Assembly: GCA_937924505.1 (NCBI GenBank)
Contig: CALDSR010000013.1
Coordinates: 186,001 to 250,000, forward strand
Direction: 5' to 3'
Length of the DNA stretch: 64,000 nucleotides
DNA from: an uncultured Granulosicoccus sp.
GTDB lineage: Bacteria > Pseudomonadota > Gammaproteobacteria > Granulosicoccales > Granulosicoccaceae
A program made the position numbers and the translations under genes. Shown piece by piece: positions 35,278 through 43,081 of the stretch (the first letter of the stretch is position 1; each line of letters opens with the position of its first letter). The notes beneath the pieces are model-generated. The model ran no database searches, was not told the origin of the DNA, and was given only the letters and a program-made list of their open reading frames with translations.

Positions 35278-36285
35278 ATGAATAACATTGTGCTTTGGAA
35301 TGGGAAAACAGCTCCCCGGATTGGCATTGGGACGTGGGTATTAGGTGGTATGCAGTATTCCGGTGGCAAGCCAATCGGCTGGGGTAACGTAGATGACGCA
35401 ACGTCCGTGCGGACCCTCCATGCGGCATTTGAAATGGGTGTGCGGATCATCGACACATCAGTAAGTTATGGTGCCGGTCATGCTGAGCGGATTATCGCGC
35501 AGGCAATTAAGGAAAGCCACTTACACCGTGATGATTTCTTAATCTGCACGAAAGCTGGGACGCTATACGATCCATTGACTGGAGATATCACCGGAACGAC
35601 AGACAGGAAAGCGGATATCTTTGCTGCGATAAATACATCACTGAAAAACCTAGATACGGGCTACCTCGACCTGGTGAAGTTCCACGTCAATCGCTACTCG
35701 GTCCAACAATCGTATGGCGTGTTCGAGGCGTTGGCAGAGGCGCACCAAGTGGGCAAAATTGGGGCTTTCGGGTGGAGCAACGACGATGCCGATGGCGTGA
35801 TGGCCTTCGCAGACCTCGAAGGGTTTAAAGCTGTTCAGCATGATCTTAATCTATTCTCCCCTGCGGATAAAATGCTTAACGCAATCGAGGCGAACCATCT
35901 ATGGTCTTTCAATCGCCAACCCCTCGCCATGGGACTTCTCACTGGCAAATACCGTGGAAAGACACCAAATGTGGGCGATAACGATATGCGAAGCAGCGGC
36001 CTCCAGTGGATGCGGTACTACGATAGAGATGGCGCCCCGACGAAAGAGCTTGTCGAAGCCGTCGAAATCGTCAGAGACTGCCTCACTTCCAATGGACGAA
36101 CAGTTGCCCAGGGCGCTCTTTGTTGGTGCTTAGCGCAGTCTGAAAGAGCGATTCCACTACCAGGCTGCCGGACACCAAAGCAGGCTACCGACAACTTCGG
36201 CACCCTTTCGCTCGAACCAATGAACGCAGAGGCTGTTGATGAAATAAGAAAAGCATTGGTAGGTTTGCAAAGGCCTGCCTGTTAG
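35278..36285 (+). CDS. Aldo/keto reductase
   Basis: 335 residues. The AKR tetrad can be followed: Asp and Tyr in IIDTSVSYGAGHAE, Lys in ICTKAGT and His in VKFHVN. Later IGAFGWSNDDAD and IPLPGCRTPKQATDN mark the barrel end and NADPH site. It starts 30 bp after the aldolase, so co-transcription is likely. A run of ten or more T follows the stop. Closest in style to the L-glyceraldehyde/Tas-like AKRs; substrate unknown. Confidence 0.86.
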   Translation: MNNIVLWNGKTAPRIGIGTWVLGGMQYSGGKPIGWGNVDDATSVRTLHAAFEMGVRIIDTSVSYGAGHAERIIAQAIKESHLHRDDFLICTKAGTLYDPLTGDITGTTDRKADIFAAINTSLKNLDTGYLDLVKFHVNRYSVQQSYGVFEALAEAHQVGKIGAFGWSNDDADGVMAFADLEGFKAVQHDLNLFSPADKMLNAIEANHLWSFNRQPLAMGLLTGKYRGKTPNVGDNDMRSSGLQWMRYYDRDGAPTKELVEAVEIVRDCLTSNGRTVAQGALCWCLAQSERAIPLPGCRTPKQATDNFGTLSLEPMNAEAVDEIRKALVGLQRPAC

Positions 36286-36533
36286 TTTTTTTTTGGATCG
36301 TAAGATCTACTTAATTCGCTGACTAGCGAGAATGTGCACGGCAGACATGATCTAGCTTTTCTTGTGTCCATGTTTATATGTTCAAGCCTTTCAAGACACG
36401 CAGTATAAAACCCAACTATTTTTTACTTTTTTTAGTTGGTTTTCTTCGATCGATCAAACCTAAGACTCTTTCAGTCATGAAATAACGAAAACTGGAAGCA
36501 ATGTGGTCGATATGAATATGAAAAATCCCCTGT
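36286..36533. other. Gap after the aldo/keto reductase with weak terminator-like hairpin
   Basis: No gene seen; the minus-strand frame 36416-36853 runs through the repeat and the GNAT gene and has no family resemblance. At 36412-36439 arms CCAACTA / TAGTTGG flank a T-rich 14-base loop and are followed by TTTTCTT, a possible weak terminator for the Lrp-divergent unit. Confidence 0.35.
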
Positions 36534-36608
36534 CTGCTTTGGGGACCATGCTGCCTATCACCTATACTTAATGGGACGGCAAGAACCGGCCCTAAGCCGG
36601 TCGTTGCT
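36534..36608 (+). repeat. Island repeat, copy 2
   Basis: Same ~58-bp core as copy 1 (from TTGGGGACCATG to AACCGGCCC, essentially identical). Its tail forms an extra perfect hairpin ACCGGC / GCCGGT. It lies 60 bp upstream of the GNAT gene. Confidence 0.8.
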
Positions 36609-36667
36609 TTGTTGGAAGCGGCGTGTGATAAATTCTTCTGATCAGATGCTCGTATGAGAAGCGAGAA

Positions 36668-37150
36668 ATGAATACACTGAAAATTCGCGTAGCGGAGCCA
36701 GCGGATTATGGCGAAATTTATACACTCCAACTCGCAGCGTTTGTTGATGAAGCCCAGCTTTACGGTACACCAGATGTGCCGTCGCTGAATGACACCGTTG
36801 AGGAATTCAATGCCAAGCTTTCGACATGTGATTCTTGGGTTGCAACTGATCACGGTCGAATCGTTGGTGCTGTTAGTCTCAGTAGCAGCGGCGCTCCTGA
36901 AGTGGAGCGGCTTATGGTTGCACCGGATCGACGCGGCGAAGGCATCGGTTCCAAGTTACTAAAAGTGCTCGAATTAGCGGCGATCGAAGCAGGACATAAA
37001 TCTCTGCAGCTTACCGTTGGCGATCTTGCTGTCGATAATCAGCTAATTTATGAACATCTAGGATGGCAAAAAACAGACTCTTTTGATTTAGCTGGATTTG
37101 AAGGGGTTGTTCTGCACAACATGACAAAGAAATTGGCAGTGTCAAAGTAA
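36668..37150 (+). CDS. GNAT family N-acetyltransferase
   Basis: 160 residues with the acetyl-CoA motif A pattern VERLMVAPDRRGEGIGSKLLKVLE (about 77-100, Arg-rich RGxGxG loop) and a motif B-like tail with YEHLGWQKTDSF. Substrate cannot be predicted. It is flanked on both sides by copies of the island repeat, as a single-gene unit. Confidence 0.85.
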   Translation: MNTLKIRVAEPADYGEIYTLQLAAFVDEAQLYGTPDVPSLNDTVEEFNAKLSTCDSWVATDHGRIVGAVSLSSSGAPEVERLMVAPDRRGEGIGSKLLKVLELAAIEAGHKSLQLTVGDLAVDNQLIYEHLGWQKTDSFDLAGFEGVVLHNMTKKLAVSK

Positions 37151-37159
37151 TTGAACGAC

Positions 37160-37232
37160 AGCTTTGGGGACCATGCTGCCCATCACCTATACCTAGTGGG
37201 ACGGCAAGAACCGGCCCATTGCGGACGTTCCC
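37160..37232 (+). repeat. Island repeat, copy 3
   Basis: Third copy, 9 bp after the GNAT stop, with a few substitutions relative to copies 1 and 2 (CCCATC for CCTATC, CCTAGTGGG for CTTAATGGG). The hairpin-forming GGGACGG / CCGGCCC part is conserved. Confidence 0.8.
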
Positions 37233-37273
37233 ACTGCTTTAAAAAAGCACAATCTCGAAAATTCCGGATTTGA

Positions 37274-37591
37274 ATGAAGACTTATGAGAATCATAATGCA
37301 GATGGAGTTCTTCAGTCGTTCGAAGTGCCCAATTCTGCGCTGAGCCGTAGAGCTGTTGTTAGAATTTTAAAGTCTGTTCCAGATCTTAAAATTCTCCGCG
37401 AGCCTAAGATTATATTGTCATGGTTCCGAGAAGATGTATTTTGTGAATTTGAATTTGCTGGAGTTAGATATCAGGTTGAAGAACCTTTTGGCGATAACAG
37501 TAGATTTTGGGTCGGCGGATCAGAAACTACAGAAGAATTTGAAATTGTCGCTAATGCATTCAGAAAAGCAAAATGGCCTTTCAAATATTGA
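37274..37591 (+). CDS. Small hypothetical protein of the island
   Basis: 105 residues, soluble, no signal peptide: RRAVVRILKSVPDLKILREP followed by FCEFEFAGVRYQVEEPFGDNSRFWVG. The alternating beta pattern and acidic/aromatic content look protein-like, but I recognise no family. It sits between repeat copy 3 and a decayed repeat fragment, like a gene-cassette cargo. Confidence 0.55.
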   Translation: MKTYENHNADGVLQSFEVPNSALSRRAVVRILKSVPDLKILREPKIILSWFREDVFCEFEFAGVRYQVEEPFGDNSRFWVGGSETTEEFEIVANAFRKAKWPFKY

Positions 37592-37751
37592 TTTAAAAAA
37601 TACGCGAGGCGACTGAATGTCTGGATTGGGGACATAGCTGTCGGTGGGGATCTTGTAAATAGCAGCAAATAGAACAGTACGTTGAACCCGTCATTTGACT
37701 TTTCATCCCCTGCGCTGCCGCTCCGGTCACGAAAAGTAAAACGCGGGTTAA
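37592..37751. other. Gap with decayed repeat fragment
   Basis: No gene. At 37626-37642, TTGGGGACATAGCTGTC resembles the first 17 bases of the island repeat with one deletion and three changes, 34 bp after the hypothetical gene. This may be a fourth, truncated copy. Confidence 0.3.
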
Positions 37752-37922
37752 CGCGTTGTTATAACTGGTGAAACAGCGATAGCTAATAACGATATTGAAC
37801 CTGTTGAGATGATCCAACAACGGCAACGCGAATCTCTGGAACATATAAACCCTGAAAGACTCATAGCCGCTCCCGGCTGCAGACTGGGTTCGTTGACGCG
37901 AAAACTCGCTATCGCGAAACTG
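37752..37922 (+). pseudogene. MetE-family gene fragment, C-terminal part
   Basis: The frame reads ITGETAIANNDIEPVEMIQQR, then ESLEHINPERLIAAPGC and LTRKLAIAKL, which follows the C-terminal pattern of MetE-family proteins (xALEHIxPERLIxAPDCGLGxLxRxLAxAKL). The Asp-Cys-Gly of the family is Gly-Cys-Arg, and similarity is lost after KL. It has no start and no downstream completion. It continues, in order and direction, from the fragment at 32576-32716. Confidence 0.6.
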
Positions 37923-38148
37923 CTAGTCTCTGCAAGGCTGCAACTTCTACTGATCAAACAAAATGATCAACAATTTTTCTTTCTTTTTTACTGCACATGA
38001 TCAGCACGGTTAACGTCAGATGACTGGAATATTGGTTGCGCCTCCTGATGAAAAGTAGTAAAACACTACCCGTATTCGGATGCTCTAATTTCTAGCGTCA
38101 ACCACCTTAGTGTTGATCAACCCATTTCTGACAACCAATCACCATCGA
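37923..38148. other. Gap upstream of the outer-membrane protein gene
   Basis: About 225 bp without a supportable gene, AT-rich, the right edge of the accessory island. I see no clear promoter. Confidence 0.35.
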
Positions 38149-38841
38149 ATGTCCATCCAAACTTGTAAACTCCTTCTGTGTTGGGCAGCTTTAGTCGTCA
38201 GTTATAGCACTGGAAATGCCTGGGCAAACGAGGCGACCCCGACTCCAAAGAAAGTCAATTCAGCGCCGGATGGCTCATGGATAATTCAATATCAATATGG
38301 ATTTGCATCGGATGCAGACTTCCTCCCAAGCCTGCTTTTCCTGCTCGATCAAGCCGAAGAACGCTCTAAACTCCATTCCTTTAGCATTGGAAAAAAAATA
38401 TCGGATACCTTTTATGGGCGTGACCTAGATGTATCGCTACACCTTGGCATACAGTATTTTGATGAACGCGGTATTCAGGGCGATATTGTTGGTACCACTG
38501 GATACTGGAGACTTGCCAAAGAGACTTACCTGCCCTTTACCCGTATCCCTATTAAATTAAGCCTCGCCCAAGGGCTCAGCTATGTAGACGATTTGCCTGC
38601 CGCGGAAGTCAGAGATTTCGAACCAGACGAGTCCGCAGAGCTTATGCACTATCTTGAATACAGCCTGCATTATTCCTTTAGAAACCAGCTTGCCAGAAAT
38701 AATTCAGTATTTTCCCAATGGTTCCATGAGATCAATGTGGGATACAGCATATTTCATCGATCAAGTGTGTTTGGCTTGTTCGCGGAAACAGGTGGTGGCA
38801 TTAATTTTCCCGGCATTGCCGTTGAGTTTGTTCTCAAGTAA
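38149..38841 (+). CDS. Predicted exported outer-membrane beta-barrel protein
   Basis: 230 residues from the ATG at 38149 (a GTG at 38110 is also in frame). Signal peptide about 1-27, ending NAWA. The mature part has alternating hydrophobic/polar strands, many aromatic residues (IIQYQYGFASD, LHLGIQYFDERG, YLEYSLHYSFRN) and ends in GGGINFPGIAVEFVLK-like strands. This suits a small barrel of the PagL/LpxR size class, but I do not see a convincing catalytic signature, so the function is unassigned. Confidence 0.6.
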   Translation: MSIQTCKLLLCWAALVVSYSTGNAWANEATPTPKKVNSAPDGSWIIQYQYGFASDADFLPSLLFLLDQAEERSKLHSFSIGKKISDTFYGRDLDVSLHLGIQYFDERGIQGDIVGTTGYWRLAKETYLPFTRIPIKLSLAQGLSYVDDLPAAEVRDFEPDESAELMHYLEYSLHYSFRNQLARNNSVFSQWFHEINVGYSIFHRSSVFGLFAETGGGINFPGIAVEFVLK

Positions 38842-38889
38842 ATAAAGAACGGCTATGAAAATGCTATCAGCTATCTTTTACCTGCCTAC

Positions 38890-41514
38890 TTAGCCAACCT
38901 CGCGGAGTAACTGCGCAGGCGATACCGACAACGATCGGGCGACCCATATCGCGCCAGCACCCAGGCATAGAACTGCTATGCCAAACCCAACACCGGACCC
39001 GACCATCCAGGCAATCGGCCCGACCGGTAACTCAAGCCAGCCAACAGCAACCAATGTTCCGAGCACACTGCCCACCAGACTGGCAAACAAGGCAACGACA
39101 ACACCCAGCAGAATGTACTCAATACCCAGGGCTTTCATCAAGCTACCGTGACGACTACCGATAGCGTGCAGGACAGCGGCCTCCTGCAATTGGCGCTGTC
39201 GATTGGCAGCAACTACGCTAGCGAGAACCAATAAACTGGCAATCAAACTGGTAACTGCAACCAACGATACGGCAAGTGCCGCAGCATTCAGGATGCGCCG
39301 CGCTGAAGCCAGGCCACGTGCCGTACGAATGGTCACAACTGCAGGAAATTCCAACGCAATGGCATTGGCCGCGGCAATATCGATTGGAATTTGCGCGTTA
39401 TTCTGGCTCACATTTGTGCCATCAAGCTCGCTGTTATTCAAACTACTGGCATTTGCGCCTGCCGTATTGAAGACTCCGTCCTGCCATGCGACTCCGACAT
39501 GGCGAGTAATAAACGGATCCAGTACACCGGGGCTAAACAGCGCTTCAAACCAAAAACGCGTTTCGAAATTACCCTGTGCATAGATCGCAACAAGTTCGGC
39601 ATCAATCGTTTCACCAAAAACTGTGAACGTCAGCATGTCACCGACTTTGACACCGATCTGTCCCGCTTCTCGATCTTCCATCGCAACTAATGGTGGCCCC
39701 TGATAACCGGACGCCCACAAGGCACCAGAGGTAGCTCGAATATTGTCTACTTGATCTACACGGTAGCCAAGCTTATGTTCGTCATTCGCCTCCAGTGCTT
39801 CAGCGGCATCATCACGAGTTGACAAAGACCTACCGTTCACATGTGTCAGCCGCCCAAGCACAAGGGGCACGGTCTGCACATTGGTAACACCGGGTGCCTT
39901 GGCGACTGTTTCCTGAAATGCCTTGATGTCGTAATCCTGAATATCATAGAAAGCCAGTGCGGGAGCGCGGGCTGGTACCGTGCTGTCAAGAAGACGAACC
40001 ATGGATACGATAACAATGGTGGCAGCTACCAACAGGGTTGATGCGATACCCAGTGACAATAGCAACGGGCGCAATGGAGAACCGGGTTGGTCAAGACCTG
40101 CGATAGCACGACGCGTCGCAAAATGCAGATCCAGTCGCCCGGAGTGCACCGTTCGTCGTGCAAGCTTACGCATGATTACAACCAATCCCGAAAGCGCCAG
40201 GTACAGCAACACCATCGAAATGACAAAGCCAATGCCGATAATACGGTCTGGCACCAGCGCAATAAGCGCAATCGCCGCCGCTACGGCTAGCGCCGCGCAG
40301 ACGATCCGCGCGCGAGTTGACAACGGTGTTCGCACGTCGTGATCGGTATCGCCGCGCAGTAGTTTTGCAGGTTCAGTCGATAGGCTTCTGGCGAGATTGG
40401 GTGCCGCAAATGCAAGCGCCGCAAGTGTGCCAAATGCCATGGATATCAACGTTGGTTCAACTAACAAGAATGGTGAAGTTGCAACAGGCAGCCCACCGGC
40501 AAGGCTGCGAGATAAAGCAAACGCAATCGATGCGCCTAAAAGCGATGCAACTCCACTGGTTATTGCCGAAACCAGCAGCACTTCAATAACCATAAAACGC
40601 GCACGCCAATCATCACGCGCACCGATGGCCGATAAGGTAGCGAGATCCTCCCGCCGGGAATGTAGCCACGCAGCAACGCCATTGGCTACACCGAGCCCCC
40701 CAACGAGCAGCGTGGCAACCGCAATTAACAACAATACAGCTGCAACTTCATTTAACCGTTCCGACACCCGATCATTACGATCCTCGACAGTATTGACCTC
40801 TGCGGTGCTTGTAGAGAATGCGTCTCGCCAGGCACGACGAAATGCGTCGGTGTCGCCATACACCCCCCGGTCATGGTCAACGTCTGTGCCTTCAAGGCGA
40901 ACACGATATTCGTAGTCCACCAGACTCGTCGGTGTCACGAGACCAGTCGCCTCCAGCGTCGCTTGCGAAACCAGTACCGGTGGCCCGCGAACATCTGCAG
41001 TCAACGCGCGATCCGGTTGACCTTGTATCAGGGCACGCACGGTAAGCATCGTGTCTGCAACGCTTACCGTGTCACCAACCTCAAGCCCCAGATCGATGGC
41101 CAGCACAGGGTCTATCGCAGCACCCAGTCCATCTGTGGCTTCGAGCAAGGACATCGTCGGTTCAAACTGCACCGAGCCATACAAGGGGTAGTTTTCGTCA
41201 ACGCTTTGCAGCTCGATAACGGTAAATCCCCCTTCGGCACTACCAAGCATGGTGCGTAGCTCAGTCAGTCGGGAAACCGTTCCACGATTGCCAATCCATT
41301 CAAGCGCTTCACTACTCAGTGGCTCGCGTACATCGAGCTCGACATCGCCGCCGAACAACTGCCGCTCCTCGCTGGCAATCCCATCACGGATCAAAGCTAA
41401 TAATCCGGTACAAGCCGCTATCAGCAAAACGCCGAGAAACAAACTACTTGCCAGCAAATGAAGCGGGCGTGATCCTCTATTGCCAACAAGATCACGCCAT
41501 AGAAAATTCAACAC
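38890..41514 (-). CDS. ybbP: FtsX-like ABC exporter permease (YbbP type)
   Basis: 874 residues with a GTG start at 41514 and GAGGAG 8 bases upstream. Layout: N-terminal helix (about 20-42), large periplasmic domain, three-helix FtsX block (about 255-375), two further helices (about 400-445), a second periplasmic domain and a final FtsX block (about 740-860, ending PAQLLREVG). The duplicated FtsX arrangement and size match YbbP. With the adjacent YbbA-like ATPase, it would form an exporter of the MacB/LolCDE class; its substrate is not established. Confidence 0.87.
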   Translation of the reverse strand: MLNFLWRDLVGNRGSRPLHLLASSLFLGVLLIAACTGLLALIRDGIASEERQLFGGDVELDVREPLSSEALEWIGNRGTVSRLTELRTMLGSAEGGFTVIELQSVDENYPLYGSVQFEPTMSLLEATDGLGAAIDPVLAIDLGLEVGDTVSVADTMLTVRALIQGQPDRALTADVRGPPVLVSQATLEATGLVTPTSLVDYEYRVRLEGTDVDHDRGVYGDTDAFRRAWRDAFSTSTAEVNTVEDRNDRVSERLNEVAAVLLLIAVATLLVGGLGVANGVAAWLHSRREDLATLSAIGARDDWRARFMVIEVLLVSAITSGVASLLGASIAFALSRSLAGGLPVATSPFLLVEPTLISMAFGTLAALAFAAPNLARSLSTEPAKLLRGDTDHDVRTPLSTRARIVCAALAVAAAIALIALVPDRIIGIGFVISMVLLYLALSGLVVIMRKLARRTVHSGRLDLHFATRRAIAGLDQPGSPLRPLLLSLGIASTLLVAATIVIVSMVRLLDSTVPARAPALAFYDIQDYDIKAFQETVAKAPGVTNVQTVPLVLGRLTHVNGRSLSTRDDAAEALEANDEHKLGYRVDQVDNIRATSGALWASGYQGPPLVAMEDREAGQIGVKVGDMLTFTVFGETIDAELVAIYAQGNFETRFWFEALFSPGVLDPFITRHVGVAWQDGVFNTAGANASSLNNSELDGTNVSQNNAQIPIDIAAANAIALEFPAVVTIRTARGLASARRILNAAALAVSLVAVTSLIASLLVLASVVAANRQRQLQEAAVLHAIGSRHGSLMKALGIEYILLGVVVALFASLVGSVLGTLVAVGWLELPVGPIAWMVGSGVGFGIAVLCLGAGAIWVARSLSVSPAQLLREVG

Positions 41515-41526
41515 CGCTAACGCTCC

Positions 41527-42231
41527 TCAACCAACGCCGGGTATTGAGCGCTGATCAGTATCTTGGCGCTCGACTGGATGTAAACCGCCCTCATGCAGAC
41601 GTACTTGCCGTTGGCAACGCGCTGCCAGTGCTGGATCATGTGTCACCAACACCAACGTGGCGTCGCTTTCTTCGTTCAGGGCGAACAACATGTCAGCCAC
41701 CGCAGCACCCGTCTGATTATCAAGATTGCCGGTGGGCTCATCAGCAACGACCAGGGCGGGACGGTGTATCAAGGCACGTGCAATAGCGACCCTCTGGCGT
41801 TCGCCGCCAGACAGAGCGTTGGGATAGTGATCCATACGATGACCAAGACCAACGCGTTCCAGCAACTGCTCGGCCATCGCGCGGGCACCTGTTTTACCGG
41901 CAATATCCAGAGGCAAAGCCACATTTTCGCGAGCCGTCAAACTGGGAACAAGATGAAAGTTCTGAAAAACAATGCCAATTCGGTCGCGCCGAAGATCAGC
42001 CCGAGCGTCACTCGACAAGGTATGTAGCGGCTCGCCATCGAATACCACCGAGCCACTATTCGGGGTTTCCAACCCAGTCAGAATCAGAAGCAATGACGTT
42101 TTTCCAGATCCTGACGGGCCGATGATGGCGACACTCTGCCCTTGTTCAATATCAAGCGAGGCGCCAGCGAGCACGGGAACCGACCGATTGCCCGCCGTAT
42201 AGGCAAGGTGAACTTTATCAAGTGAAATCAT
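41527..42231 (-). CDS. ybbA: ABC transporter ATP-binding protein (YbbA/LolD type)
   Basis: 234 residues: Walker A GPSGSGKTSLLLIL, VFQNFHLVPSLTARENVALPL (typical of LolD/MacB ATPases), signature LSGGERQRVAIARAL, Walker B VVADEPTGNLD and VTHDPALA. It ends 12 bp before the YbbP-like permease, whose ribosome site overlaps this gene's end. The pair forms one operon. Confidence 0.9.
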   Translation of the reverse strand: MISLDKVHLAYTAGNRSVPVLAGASLDIEQGQSVAIIGPSGSGKTSLLLILTGLETPNSGSVVFDGEPLHTLSSDARADLRRDRIGIVFQNFHLVPSLTARENVALPLDIAGKTGARAMAEQLLERVGLGHRMDHYPNALSGGERQRVAIARALIHRPALVVADEPTGNLDNQTGAAVADMLFALNEESDATLVLVTHDPALAARCQRQVRLHEGGLHPVERQDTDQRSIPGVG

Positions 42232-42397
42232 GGGCAGTAAGACTGGGTTGTATAACGGTGGTTCCGTAGCATAGAGAGCACCATCACTTCTAATACGAGC
42301 GTTACAATGAACGATGGCGGGGTTGCCATTCTAGCTCGCCTGTCAGATTATTATTACGCATCCCTCGAAGTTTTGATACCTGCTTAAAAATCCAACT

Positions 42398-42871
42398 ATG
42401 AAATACGTTCTTATCGTAATCGCCGTCATGGCACTCTGGTATGTCGCTCAGCAATTCATGAATAGCGGAAAAGCCAGGGAAAATATTCAGCTAGGCCAGG
42501 AATTTCTGGACAAGAACAGCCTGACTGACGGAGTGCTAAGCACGAGTAGTGGTTTGCAATACAAGGTATTACAAAAAGGAAGCGGAAGCACTCACCCCGC
42601 TGCCACCGACAGAGTCAAGGTTCACTATCATGGCACGCTGATTGACGGCACTGTATTCGACAGTTCGGTTGACCGGGGAGAACCGATCACTTTTGGATTA
42701 AATCAAGTGATTCCAGGCTGGACGGAAGGCTTGCAGCTTATGGTTGAAGGTGAAAAAACACGGCTATTCATTCCCAGCAAGCTGGCGTATGGCAATCGAG
42801 CCACTGGCAAAATAAAACCGGGTTCAACACTGATATTCGATGTTGAGTTGATCGGTATAAATGTTGATTGA
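42398..42871 (+). CDS. Membrane-anchored FKBP-type peptidyl-prolyl isomerase
   Basis: 157 residues. An uncleaved-looking N-terminal hydrophobic segment (3-20) is followed by a short linker and an FKBP domain (about 50-155): VKVHYHGTLIDGTVFDSSVDRGEPITFGLNQVIPGW and FIPSKLAYG are standard. FklB/FkpA-like, probably a periplasmic folding helper tethered to the inner membrane. Stands alone, with a hairpin terminator 52 bp downstream. Confidence 0.88.
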   Translation: MKYVLIVIAVMALWYVAQQFMNSGKARENIQLGQEFLDKNSLTDGVLSTSSGLQYKVLQKGSGSTHPAATDRVKVHYHGTLIDGTVFDSSVDRGEPITFGLNQVIPGWTEGLQLMVEGEKTRLFIPSKLAYGNRATGKIKPGSTLIFDVELIGINVD

Positions 42872-42923
42872 CAATCACTCAAAGCCACAATGCAGTCGCC
42901 TTGGACGTATACAACTACATCCG

Positions 42924-42943
42924 CAGTGGCTTGCCACTGTTTT
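42924..42943 (+). terminator. Rho-independent terminator-like hairpin
   Basis: Perfect CAGTGG / CCACTG stem with a CTTG loop followed by TTTT, downstream of the FKBP gene. The T-run is short, so termination may be partial. Confidence 0.55.
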
Positions 42944-43081
42944 AGCCACTTTCCCATTATCTCAATGATTGTATCGTACCTTCCAACAACAGGTATAATC
43001 GACAAAATTCATGCTTTTTATCTCTGGCGCTCGCCTTCTTCTTGACCACTACCTATGACATAACCTTTTCCGGGACTTGAT

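Noticed and set aside
36416..36853. 145-codon minus-strand frame
   Set aside because: It runs through repeat copy 2 and the first part of the GNAT gene, has no ribosome site and no family-like sequence.
33491..37232. Island repeats as integron attC sites
   Set aside because: The gene-repeat pattern is similar, but I could not find paired GTTRRRY / RYYYAAC core sites in any copy, and no integron integrase is in the window.
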